A DNA stretch of 64,000 nt, taken from contig MVGU01001296.1 of the NCBI GenBank assembly GCA_002005505.1, positions 62,001 to 126,000 of the forward strand, in the 5' to 3' direction. How positions within the stretch are numbered: position 1 is the first letter of the stretch; every line of letters begins with the position of its first letter. This stretch comes from Botryococcus braunii. Lineage: Eukaryota; Chlorophyta; Trebouxiophyceae. Both the position numbers and the translations under genes were made by a program. Positions 43,550-55,700 of the stretch are shown here, piece after piece. The notes beneath the pieces were generated by a model. That model ran no database searches. It saw nothing but the letters and a program-made list of their open reading frames with translations, and was not told where the DNA came from.

Positions 43550-45059
43550 TGTGACGATATAGCAAGTGCCTGTTATACTAAGTAGCCATTATGGATTTCG
43601 AACAGAATATGTCCTTTCCGGGTGCCCTGGAGACCAGGAAGACTGCGCCCTCGAGTTGGGACTTGCGCGGCTCGAGAGGATTTTGTACTGCTTGATAAAA
43701 CCCTCAATCTTGTGCCCTTTTAAGTCCCAGCCCCGCACGTGTTGGTCTGGAGTGGGTCTTAGAGGGAAATTTGTTGTTTGACACGTTGTTGGCCCGCACG
43801 TTGAAGGCCAGTTTTAATGTGCAGTTCATAAGCAGCTGCTAAACAGTTCCTTGATGTTTCAGGAATCAGCTCGTACTTTCTAGAACAGTGGTGACGTGTA
43901 ATGTTTAGCGTCTCTTCATTGTGAACTTCGTGTCTAGAACTTTCTCCATCAGTCTAGAACTCTCTAGATTTCTTATACGTGTCAGTTTGTCATGCAATTG
44001 AAGTGCGTGGCTGATTGTAAGAGCTTCTCTGGATTCCTCCAGAAGGTTCTAAGTTCTTCTGGACCTTTCGGTTAGAAGGGTCCAGAATCTTCCAGAATCT
44101 CCGCGTAAGTTCGGGGACGACTGTATAAGGGCGTCCAGCCGTCCTCTAAACCACGCTGTGCTAGGTGTTAGGAGAGGGAAACCTCTGTCGCAAGTCTCTT
44201 TGTAAGCACAAGTTGAACCCCAAGATTCCTACCAGCCACGTCCGTCTCGCCTGCGTTAATGTGCCAGACCGTTTGTCCTTGAATGTCCTAGTCGTAACTT
44301 GATCTACCCCACTTGTCTGTCGTAACTCGTCGCAATTGTGAAGCAACACCTCTGAAACTCAGTGCCAGTATTGATTTGGATATCTTCAATCAAATCTTAA
44401 TAGTATCAGTGAGCATTCCACCCTTTTAGCAAGAACCGAAGATCAATACCAAGATCTAGCCGTCCCACCTTCGTGCCGTAACAATCAATTTACCTGTTCC
44501 AGTACCTATAGTAATTCATAGTTTAACATATAGTCGTTCATAAATTTCATTTAACAAGCGCCGCAAGTAATTTGGTACGAAGCCGCCACACCTAAGTCGT
44601 AACATCACGCACAGTAGTACCAACCCGGATCCTGAAAAGGAGCATCAAACCCTAACAGTAGGATTAGAATAAAATAGATTAACACCTTTGAAAGTGAAAT
44701 ATCTGATTTATAACTCCAGTTAAGATCATACTCCAGCCGTCAACCCCCAAAGTCCGATAGCCCGGCCTGCGATAGGCCGTAAGCCGGTGATCCCGACTAC
44801 GAAACTCCGACTAAAACATCCGTGACTTGAACCGCAGCAGTCTCCGATTGTAACCTCCAGCCATCGAATCGCAGAATCGAAAGTACCAGTAATCCAGTAA
44901 TCCGGTAACCCAGGTCTCAAGGCCGAATCCTTGAGTGGCGATCCGCATAATTTACCTTGATACAGAAGCCGCAGCCCAGCTATTACTAACCGTAGTTGCA
45001 TAATCTCTAATTTCAATCAGAAAAAAATTTGTCTACCTTGGGTAACGGGAATCCCTATA
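43550..45059 (+). repeat. Gypsy-D LTR 1 (1510 bp)
   Basis: It starts TGTGACGATATAGC and ends ATCCCTATA before the PBS TGGCGATCCG. It differs from LTR 2 by scattered single-base indels (for example AGCAAGTG versus AGCAGTG). Its TATA region reads TGTATAAGG, where LTRs 2 and 3 read TATATAAGG. Confidence 0.92.
43878..44130 (+). promoter_or_regulatory. Gypsy-D LTR promoter: heat-shock elements and TATA box (LTR 1)
   Basis: TTCtaGAA lies at 43878-43885 and GAAggTTC at 44042-44049. A perfect three-unit heat-shock element, AGAATCTTCCAGAAT, lies at 44084-44098. The TATA-like GTATAAGG follows 25 bp later (about 44123). The same array is kept in LTR 2 (element 50863-50877, TATATAAGG 50891) and LTR 3 (57627-57641 and 57665). 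Alternating nGAAn units are the known binding site of heat-shock factor. Heat induction is inferred. Confidence 0.6.
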
Positions 45060-45978
45060 TGGCGATCCGTCCAGGGAGTTTTAGCGCGTTGAATTAGTCA
45101 GCGCCTGAGCTCTCCGAATCTGGCCTTCTGCGCAGATTTGCCGTGTTTATAGCACCACGTGAGTACCGTATTTGGAATCAGTTGAGCTTTGTCCACTTAT
45201 AGAACTGGGTATACCCCTTTAGGAGGGGCTTGATTACATTCCGTGTGTCGCAGGAACGACAGCAAAGACATCAGCAACGACCGTTTGCAGCGAAACCATA
45301 TATTAGGAAAGTTCAGTTTGAAGCACCCCATCATTGTACTGAAGAAGTTAGTTGAGACAATCTGATAGCTTTCAGTACTTGTTTTCTGTTTGAACACAAT
45401 TGAGAAATAGTAAATATTATACTATTGGAATCGCGTTTGCATATCTGTTTCTTTTTCGAAATCTTAGCAACATCAAAGATCGCGGTTTCGTGATACACAC
45501 CTGTGGAAATACATAATATTTCGATCTCATATTTAGAAGGAAGGTCTGGTTTCACATTAAAAGTACTTCCAGAGTTCATCTGCACTGTTTGCATTTATGA
45601 GTTGAAGGTCCGAGGTTGGCGTAACTAGCTGAATTGAGACTCGAGCTTCTGCAAATCCTGAAATACTTATAGTTTGTTTTATCGTTTGTTGGAGAATTAA
45701 AATTATTAAGAAGCTTCAGAGTACCCTGATTTGAAAGAAGACTTATCTGCAACTCCATTATCAGAGTTAGTGAGATGCCCCTTTAGGAGGGGTCTGATTA
45801 CACTCCGTTTGTTGAACAGGCACCCCTACAGCCAGCTATAATAGCAGAATCAGCATTTAAGTATATCCCAGTATCAACATTATCTGACATTAATTAGTAT
45901 AGTGAACACTCGAGCGTAATCTCTAATAGTGTGTTAGGCAATCTAGAGCAAAAGACCTTGTTTGATTGAACAATTATC
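45060..45978 (+). other. Gypsy-D PBS and 5' leader, copy 1
   Basis: The PBS TGGCGATCCGTCCAGGG follows LTR 1; its tRNA is not identified. The 900-bp leader has no supported gene. It holds the hairpin CCCCT-TTAGG-AGGGG twice (45214-45228 and from 45778), each followed by a near-identical TGATTACAYTCCGT, a candidate packaging or translation element. Confidence 0.65.
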
Positions 45979-48900
45979 ATGGCAGACATACAAGCCCCAG
46001 TACGTTTGGAATTTTTCTATGGAAAGCCTACAGAGGACCCTTTTCAGTGGTTAGAGTCTTTTGAACTTTTTCTTGAGATCAACCAAGTAGTGGGTGATCG
46101 GGTTTTACGTTTTGTTAAGCATGCCATGCGCGAGGAGGCTTACACCTGGTTCCGCGCAAATCAAGATGATATACATGACTGGGATGACTGTAAAGAGGCC
46201 TTTCTTGAACGATTTGGCCTTGATGAAGACACCCTTATGTTAAAGTTAGACACATGTGCACAATTGTCAAATGAGACCGTTCGCAGCTACGCTGACAGAT
46301 ACAGGAAATTAGTGGGTTACTTGCAGAACTCTCTGCCACCCAGGATGGTGACCCAGTTATTTGTGAAAGGCTTAGTTCCCCATCTTAGGGAGCGAGTACA
46401 GATGACCTACCCCGGCAATGGAGCGTTAGCCGACATAATACGTTTGGCTGCAAACTATGAACAGACCTTTGGGCATGCACCATTAGGAGGTATGTACGTT
46501 AATCAAAACACAGAAGTACCAGCACGCGAAAGAAGTGAGCCTTGGACTCGCCGCCCGATTGACAATGTGGATCAGCGAGCGCCACGCGCGCCGCAGCAGC
46601 AAAATCAAAGGGAGAACAACAGAGATAACAGAGAAAATAGAAACTGGCCGCGTCAGCGAGATTTCCCCGAGAGGCGTAATCAGCCGCAACCAGCAGCACC
46701 GCCAAGACAGATTGCACCAGCTAACCTACCTAGGGAGGCACCTCTTCCGCCACCCGCAACCGATATAGATACGCTTACCAGGGAAATGGAGAGACTCAGA
46801 ATCCAAATTGCAGAATTATAGAGGCCCATGCCCGCCGCTAATTTTACTCAGTTTCATGAGGACCCAGCCGAGGAGGAACAGCCCCAAGTAAGGATGATGT
46901 ATGATGGGTTTACTGACCCATTCCCCGTCTATGCCACCAAAAGACCAGCCGAAAATCCACCTGAATTGGATCAGCCATTGCTACGCCGCCGGCCTAATAA
47001 TGTGCAAAACACCACTGTGGACCCCAGATCTTCAAATAGGCCAGCTGCCCCAGGGCCTAATGAACCTTCAGCACCAAGAAATAATCCTTCAACTGCTGCA
47101 CCGCCTACGCCAGCCCCAGTACCTGCTTTTCCTAGGAGGGCACCTGCGCCGCGCCCGCCAGTCGACTTAGGGGGACTGCCACCACTTCCAGATCCTCCCC
47201 GGCCGGCGTACCGGAGACCACCAGTTGTGCCAGCCCCTTCCAGCGAGCCTATCCAACAAATTAAAGGCTTACCCATGAAGCTGACAGTACAATCATATTT
47301 GAATCATATAAGTGAGGAGGAATTTCAAAGATCCATCCAGGAGCTACATGCGTCCCGCCAACAATTCCAGCGAAGCAAGCAAATCACTTCAACACCACCA
47401 AGAGCTGTGGAGGCAGAGCTTGTAGTAATCTCTAGCGACACCTCCGTGAGCCCCTCAGCCAGCGACACGCCCGAGGCGCCGCGAGTCCAACAGCATCTGC
47501 AACGCAACCCGATCAGCACCACTGTAGCCACAGTCCCTATTATTCTTAACAATACTATCTTTGACGAAGGAATTATCGACACTGGAGCAACAAATACCAT
47601 GATATCGCAATCTGCAGCTAGACAATTGGGCATGCTTAACCAGATCGAGCCTTGTAGACTTAAGTACTCTTGTGCTGATGGCAACATGTCTGCCCCATGG
47701 GGCATAATTAGAAAGCTTCCAGTAGGTGTTGATGGATTGATATTCCCAATTGACGTTTTTGTTAGTGGAGCGACAAACTACGATGTACTGCTGGGTACCG
47801 ATTGGCTAACACAAGCCCACGCCGAGATCAGCTTTGCCAAGTCAGAAATGTCATACAAAATAGACCCTAACCTCATTGGGAAAGTCCCTATAACAGTACT
47901 GCCGTCTGATAAGACTTTTAATCGTTATTGTGTTATGCGGGCTCCCGGTGAGAACCTGGGAGACCCGGAGGGACCGGAGGGACCAGCACTGCCAGAAGTA
48001 ATTTATTTCGACGAGAGCGGCTCTGACACCTCTGCGCCCGAGGATTCAAGTGAAGAAGAAGCCAGTAGTGAAGAGACTGCCAGTTCACCGTCTGAAGAAG
48101 AATACCCAGACCTTAACGAGGAGCCACCAGCAATGCAAGTAGACTTTTTAAATTCCACCGCCGCCGACATCACCCTTGCAGAGGGACCATTTCTCCCGCC
48201 GCCTTCCACGAATAACACCGAAGACTGGATGCTAGAAAAGACTATATTCAAAGACATTGAGGAGCAATTCGGCCCATTTGACCTTGACGCTTGCTGCGAT
48301 CAGGAAGGCCGTAACTCTCAATTGCCTTACTTTTGGACACCCCAGCAAGACTGTTTAAAGCAAGATTGGACCCACAAGAACATTTATTGCAATCCACCTT
48401 TTTCAAAAGCAATGGAGATTGTGCAGCACTGCCTCACATGTTATGACAGCAGCCCAACCACGACGTCAGCCGTCCTTGTTTTACCCTGGTGGCCTGAAGC
48501 CACATGGTTTCCGATAGTAATGGAGAAATTCCAAATCGTTCGACAATATCCTCTAGGAGTGCAGCTGTTCACAGCCCCGGGACGATCCCCCAGCTTTTCT
48601 CGCATGCGTGTGGGGCCTACTCGTTGGCCGGTAATGATTGTGAAGACACCTGCACCCAACTTGATTGAAGACCCTGGCCTACAGAAATTGCCAGACATCC
48701 AAATAATTAAAGAGGAGACATACCACCTTGAGCCGGAAGAGGTTCCCCTGGGGACCGCAATTTTACCCGAAGAGCGCAAGCGCGCCCTTGGACTTGTTAT
48801 GGAGTACAGGGATGTGTTTTCCCCCGGCATTACGCAGCAACGTACGACTCTAATTCATCATAGGATAGGCCCCGGCTTGCCGCACCTTATCGCTGTCCCT

Positions 48901-49830
48901 GCAGAAGCAGTGGTACACCAAGACAAAAGTCTAACGGGAGCTCCCATGCAGCCTAAGTCTGCCGCAATACAATCAGAAGTAGTTAATTTACGTCTACCGA
49001 CGCAACCCCGGGATGCGCATTCCCCGGATCACCTTCAACACGCAGTAAATAGTATGCAGAAGCCTCAGATTGACCGTAGTCACAATGTATTAAGTACCCC
49101 CACGAGCCCTCGCTTGTGCGTCGCCCCAGCGAACTCATGCAACATAAAAGACTCAGACCACTTCAGCCCACTGTTCGCGTCAGCAAAAGTAATGTGTTCT
49201 ATGTTAGAACCAGTTCACTTTAAAAGTGCCCCACATGATAGTACTGGGAGTGCCATGTCTTCTTTAGGCTGGACGCACAGATGTTGTAGTGTTTTACCTA
49301 GAGTGTTTGGAATTCCCACAAGACTTGTTGAAATATTTAGAAAAGGAATAGTATTGCCCGCATTGAAAAGGTTTAAAGTAGCTTATATCACCACCGGTAG
49401 AATGCTAAAGGATGCAACCTCCCTACGAAGGAAGACCATGCATGATAAGAAGCTTGCTATAGGGGACTTTAGCCAAAGCAGTGTCATGTTGGCATGTCGG
49501 AGTTTGGATTTGGAAGGAATACGTATGCAAGGAGCCGCGGCACGAGCAATTCAGCCCTGCGCAACTATACTCATGGACCAAGGGTCCCTGATCAACAACG
49601 GTGATGCCGCAAATGCGGTGCATTCTGAATCACCTCCCCAACACGCAGCAACCGACAACAACACCTACAAAGTACCTTGCAGCAAGGGCGAAGTACAAGA
49701 ACTTATTCCGGGGTCAATGACCAAGGATCAGGTGTGCCGCATGCCGCCGTCACAACTTGGGTCATTCTGCTATCATGGATATCTCAACGAGAAATATGCA
49801 ACACGTCAGCGCATCCGAGCATCAATCTAA
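45979..49830 (+). pseudogene. Gypsy-D Gag-PR-methyltransferase ORF, copy 1, broken by TAG
   Basis: The ATG at 45979 opens 280 codons ending at TAG 46819-46821, where copy 2 reads CAG. The frame then continues unbroken (ATG at 46828) to 49830. The domain content equals copy 2: Gag, Pro-rich linker, retropepsin (DTGATN near 47578), acidic stretch, Dam-like domain (48223-48660, NPPF near 48391), an RT-proximal remnant, and an unassigned C-terminal 300 residues. Apart from the stop and a few substitutions (E/D near 46965, A/V near 48942) the copies are the same. It is probably a recent nonsense mutation. Confidence 0.88.
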
Positions 49831-50322
49831 AAGGAGCAGCATATTTGGAAGGGTTTGGATTCCCGAAGTGGGAGCAATAATATCACACAGGCTTTTAGTC
49901 CCGAAAGACTGGCTTTAATCAACCATGTACACCTTCATGGTGGAAGCAATCTGACGCATTCGAACTCTGGTGGAGGAAAATAATTAGTCGTCTATGGTAA
50001 TTATGCGTTTCTACAAGTGGTATCTGATATGCCACCATATTGGCAAAGTTACGCATCCGCACCAGTACATAGGTTGTACCTTATTGACCCATTCATTGCA
50101 GTACAAGAATATATTGTGACCACCTCAATGCAAGCAAAACCCTCTTTGAGAGTCAGGATTTCCACGTAAGTTGGCCCCTGAGTTAGACTTAACATCTCAT
50201 GCAACATCAAATCGTACCTTATTTTACCTAACAAGCTGTACCTTATGCAGGCCAAAGGCTGCTTCTCGAAAAGACGTACCCAGTCTTTTCCTTCCTTTTA
50301 GGGGGGGGAAGGACGTGACATA
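49831..50322 (+). other. Gypsy-D 3' untranslated region, copy 1
   Basis: There is no supported gene. GTACCTTAT occurs three times (50076, 50214 and 50238). A purine tract TTTTAGGGGGGGGAAGG lies near 50297-50312, but ten bases (ACGTGACATA) separate it from LTR 2, which is unusual because the tract normally abuts the LTR. Confidence 0.6.
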
Positions 50323-51828
50323 TGTGACGATATAGCAGTGCCTGTTATACTAAGTAGCCATTATGGATTTCGAACAGAATATGTCCTTTCCGGGTGCCCT
50401 GGAGACCAGGAAGACTGCGCCCTCGAGTTGGGACTTGCGCGGCTCGAGAGGATTTTGTACTGCTTGATAAAACCCTCAATCTTGTGCCCTTTAAGTCCCA
50501 GCCCCGCACGTGTTGGTCTGGAGTGGGTCTTAGAGGGAAATTTGTTGTTTGACACGTTGTGGCCCGCACGTTGAAGGCCAGTTTTAATGTGCAGTTCATA
50601 AGCAGCTGCTAAACAGTTCCTTGATGTTTCAGGAATCAGCTCGTACTTTCTAGAAAAGTGGTGACGTGTAATGTTTAGCGTCTCTTCATTGTGAACTTCG
50701 TGTCTAGAACTTTCTCCATCAGTCTAGAACTCTCTAGATTTCTTATACGTGTCAGTTTGTCATGCATTGAAGTGCGTGGCTGATTGTAAGAGCTTCTCTG
50801 GATTCCTCCAGAAGGTTCTAAGTTCTTCTGGACCTTTCGGTTAGAAGGGTCCAGAATCTTCCAGAATCTCCGCGTAAGTTCGGGGACGACTATATAAGGG
50901 CGTCCAGCCGTCCTCTAAACCACGCTGTGCTAGGTGTTAGGAGAGGGAAACCTCTGTCGCAAGTCTCTCTGTAAGCACAAGTTGAACCCCAAGATTCCTA
51001 CCAGCCACGTCCGTCTCGCCTGCGTTAATGTGCCAGACCGTTTGTCCTTGAATGTCCTAGTCGTAACTTGATCTACCCCACTTGTCTGTCGTAACTCGTC
51101 GCAATTGTGAAGCAACACCTCTGAAACTCAGTGCCAGTATTGATTTGGATATCTTCAATCAAATCTTAATAGTATCAGTGAGCATTCCACCCTTTTAGCA
51201 AGAACCGAAGATCAATACCAAGATCTAGCCGTCCCACCTTCGTGCCGTAACAATCAATTTACCTGTTCCAGTACCTATAGTAATTCATAGTTTAACATAT
51301 AGTCGTTCATAAATTTCATTTAACAAGCGCCGCAAGTAATTTGGTACGAAGCCGCCACACCTAAGTCGTAACATCACGCACAGTAGTACCAACCCGGATC
51401 CTGAAAAGGAGCATCAAACCCTAACAGTAGGATTAGAATAAAATAGATTAACACCTTTGAAAGTGAAATATCTGATTTATAACTCCAGTTAAGATCATAC
51501 TCCAGCCGTCAACCCCCAAAGTCCGATAGCCCGGCCTGCGATAGGCCGTAAGCCGGTGATCCCGACTACGAAACTCCGACTAAAACATCCGTGACTTGAA
51601 CCGCAGCAGTCTCCGATTGTAACCTCCAGCCATCGAATCGCAGAATCGAAAGTACCAGTAATCCAGTAATCCGGTAACCCAGGTCTCAAGGCCGAATCCT
51701 TGAGTGGCGATCCGCATAATTTACCTTGATACAGAAGCCGCAGCCCAGCTATTACTAACCGTAGTTGCATAATCTCTAATTTCAATCAGAAAAAAATTTG
51801 TCTACCTTGGGTAACGGGAATCCCTATA
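50323..51828 (+). repeat. Gypsy-D LTR 2 (1506 bp)
   Basis: This middle LTR is shared by both internal regions and has four or more single-base deletions relative to LTRs 1 and 3. The TATA box TATATAAGG is at 50891-50899 and the perfect heat-shock element at 50863-50877. Confidence 0.92.
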
Positions 51829-52747
51829 TGGCGATCCGTCCAGGGAGTTTTAGCGCGTTGAATTAGTCAGCGCCTGAGCTCTCCGAATCTGGCCTTCTGC
51901 GCAGATTTGCCGTGTTTATAGCACCACGTGAGTACCGTATTTGGAATCAGTTGAGCTTTGTCCACTTATAGAACTGGGTATACCCCTTTAGGAGGGGCTT
52001 GATTACATTCCGTGTGTCGCAGGAACGACAGCAAAGACATCAGCAACGACCGTTTGCAGCGAAACCATATATTAGGAAAGTTCAGTTTGAAGCACCCCAT
52101 CATTGTACTGAAGAAGTTAGTTGAGACAATCTGATAGCTTTCAGTACTTGTTTTCTGTTTGAACACAATTGAGAAATAGTAAATACTATACTATTGGAAT
52201 CGCGTTTGCATATCTGTTTCTTTTTCGAAATCTTAGCAACATCAAAGATCGCGGTTTCGTGATACACACCTGTGGAAATACATAATATTTCGATCTCATA
52301 TTTGGAAGGAAGGTCTGGTTTCACATTAAAAGTACTTCCAGAGTTCATCTGCACTGTTTGCATTTATGAGTTGAAGGTCCGAGGTTGGCGTAACTAGCTG
52401 AATTGAGACTCGAGCTTCTGCAAATCCTGAAATACTTATAGTTTGTTTTATCGTTTGTTGGAGAATTAAAATTATTAAGAAGCTTCAGAGTACCCTGATT
52501 TGAAAGAAGACTTATCTGCAACTCCATTATCAGAGTTAGTGAGATGCCCCTTTAGGAGGGGTCTGATTACACTCCGTTTGTTGAACAGGCACCCCTACAG
52601 CCAGCTATAATAGCAGAATCAGCATTTAAGTATATCCCAGTATCAACATTATCTGACATTAATTAGTATAGTGAACACTCGAGCGTAATCTCTAATAGTG
52701 TGTTAGGCAATCTAGAGCAAAAGACCTTGTTTGATTGAACAATTATC
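51829..52747 (+). other. Gypsy-D PBS and 5' leader, copy 2
   Basis: Near-identical to 45060-45978, including the PBS TGGCGATCCG and both CCCCT-TTAGG-AGGGG hairpins. No gene is supported here. Confidence 0.65.
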
Positions 52748-55700
52748 ATGGCAGACATACAAGCCCCAGTACGTTTGGAATTTTTCTATGGAAAGCCTAC
52801 AGAGGACCCTTTTCAGTGGTTAGAGTCTTTTGAACTTTTTCTTGAGATCAACCAAGTAGTGGGTGATCGGGTTTTACGTTTTGTTAAGCATGCCATGCGC
52901 GAGGAGGCTTACACCTGGTTCCGCGCAAATCAAGATGATATACATGACTGGGATGACTGTAAAGAGGCCTTTCTTGAACGATTTGGCCTTGATGAAGACA
53001 CCCTTATGTTAAAGTTAGACACATGTGCACAATTGTCAAATGAGACCGTTCGCAGCTACGCTGACAGATACAGGAAATTAGTGGGTTACTTGCAGAACTC
53101 TCTGCCACCCAGGATGGTGACCCAGTTATTTGTGAAAGGCTTAGTTCCCCATCTTAGGGAGCGAGTACAGATGACCTACCCCGGCAATGGAGCGTTAGCC
53201 GACATAATACGTTTGGCTGCAAACTATGAACAGACCTTTGGGCATGCACCATTAGGAGGTATGTACGTTAATCAAAACACAGAAGTACCAGCACGCGAAA
53301 GAAGTGAGCCTTGGACTCGCCGCCCGATTGACAATGTGGATCAGCGAGCGCCACGCGCGCCGCAGCAGCAAAATCAAAGGGAGAACAACAGAGATAACAG
53401 AGAAAATAGAAACTGGCCGCGTCAGCGAGATTTCCCCGAGAGGCGTAATCAGCCGCAACCAGCAGCACCGCCAAGACAGATTGCACCAGCTAACCTACCT
53501 AGGGAGGCACCTCTTCCGCCACCCGCAACCGATATAGATACGCTTACCAGGGAAATGGAGAGACTCAGAATCCAAATTGCAGAATTACAGAGGCCCATGC
53601 CCGCCGCTAATTTTACTCAGTTTCATGAGGACCCAGCCGAGGAGGAACAGCCCCAAGTAAGGATGATGTATGATGGGTTTACTGACCCATTCCCCGTCTA
53701 TGCCACCAAAAGACCAGCCGAAAATCCACCTGACTTGGATCAGCCATTGCTACGCCGCCGGCCTAATAATGTGCAAAACACCACTGTGGACCCCAGATCT
53801 TCAAATAGGCCAGCTGCCCCAGGGCCTAATGAACCTTCAGCACCAAGAAATAATCCTTCAACTGCTGCACCGCCTACGCCAGCCCCAGTACCTGCTTTTC
53901 CTAGGAGGGCACCTGCGCCGCGCCCGCCAGTCGACTTAGGGGGACTGCCACCACTTCCAGATCCTCCCCGGCCGGCGTACCGGAGACCACCAGTTGTGCC
54001 AGCCCCTTCCAGCGAGCCTATCCAACAAATTAAAGGCTTACCCATGAAGCTGACAGTACAATCATATTTGAATCATATAAGTGAGGAGGAATTTCAAAGA
54101 TCCATCCAGGAGCTACATGCGTCCCGCCAACAATTCCAGCGAAGCAAGCAAATCACTTCAACACCACCAAGAGCTGTGGAGGCAGAGCTTGTAGTAATCT
54201 CTAGCGACACCTCCGTGAGCCCCTCAGCCAGCGACACGCCCGAGGCGCCGCGAGTCCAACAGCATCTGCAACGCAACCCGATCAGCACCACTGTAGCCAC
54301 AGTCCCTATTATTCTTAACAATACTATCTTTGACGAAGGAATTATCGACACTGGAGCAACAAATACCATGATATCGCAATCTGCAGCTAGACAATTGGGC
54401 ATGCTTAACCAGATCGAGCCTTGTAGACTTAAGTACTCTTGTGCTGATGGCAACATGTCTGCCCCATGGGGCATAATTAGAAAGCTTCCAGTAGGTGTTG
54501 ATGGATTGATATTCCCAATTGACGTTTTTGTTAGTGGAGCGACAAACTACGATGTACTGCTGGGTACCGATTGGCTAACACAAGCCCACGCCGAGATCAG
54601 CTTTGCCAAGTCAGAAATGTCATACAAAATAGACCCTAACCTCATTGGGAAAGTCCCTATAACAGTACTGCCGTCTGATAAGACTTTTAATCGTTATTGT
54701 GTTATGCGGGCTCCCGGTGAGAACCTGGGAGACCCGGAGGGACCGGAGGGACCAGCACTGCCAGAAGTAATTTATTTCGACGAGAGCGGCTCTGACACCT
54801 CTGCGCCCGAGGATTCAAGTGAAGAAGAAGCCAGTAGTGAAGAGACTGCCAGTTCACCGTCTGAAGAAGAATACCCAGACCTTAACGAGGAGCCACCAGC
54901 AATGCAAGTAGACTTTTTAAATTCCACCGCCGCCGACATCACCCTTGCAGAGGGACCATTTCTCCCGCCGCCTTCCACGAATAACACCGAAGACTGGATG
55001 CTAGAAAAGACTATATTCAAAGACATTGAGGAGCAATTCGGCCCATTTGACCTTGACGCTTGCTGCGATCAGGAAGGCCGTAACTCTCAATTGCCTTACT
55101 TTTGGACACCCCAGCAAGACTGTTTAAAGCAAGATTGGACCCACAAGAACATTTATTGCAATCCACCTTTTTCAAAAGCAATGGAGATTGTGCAGCACTG
55201 CCTCACATGTTATGACAGCAGCCCAACCACGACGTCAGCCGTCCTTGTTTTACCCTGGTGGCCTGAAGCCACATGGTTTCCGATAGTAATGGAGAAATTC
55301 CAAATCGTTCGACAATATCCTCTAGGAGTGCAGCTGTTCACAGCCCCGGGACGATCCCCCAGCTTTTCTCGCATGCGTGTGGGGCCTACTCGTTGGCCGG
55401 TAATGATTGTGAAGACACCTGCACCCAACTTGATTGAAGACCCTGGCCTACAGAAATTGCCAGACATCCAAATAATTAAAGAGGAGACATACCACCTTGA
55501 GCCGGAAGAGGTTCCCCTGGGGACCGCAATTTTACCCGAAGAGCGCAAGCGCGCCCTTGGACTTGTTATGGAGTACAGGGATGTGTTTTCCCCCGGCATT
55601 ACGCAGCAACGTACGACTCTAATTCATCATAGGATAGGCCCCGGCTTGCCGCACCTTATCGCTGTCCCTGCAGAAGCAGTGGTACACCAAGACAAAAGTC

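Noticed and set aside
44161..45016. Minus-strand ORFs of 62-96 aa in Gypsy-D LTRs and leaders, present in each copy
   Set aside because: Conservation simply reflects the recent duplication; they run antisense to the promoter and leader and have no recognisable domain.
46819..46821. The TAG in Gypsy-D copy 1 as a programmed read-through codon between Gag and PR
   Set aside because: Copy 2 has CAG at the same place and the position is not at a domain border, so a point mutation is simpler.
55000..55420. The methyltransferase-like region as a captured host gene or a bacterial contaminant
   Set aside because: It is in frame with retroelement Gag and protease, occurs in both tandem units and is bounded by LTRs, so it is part of the element.
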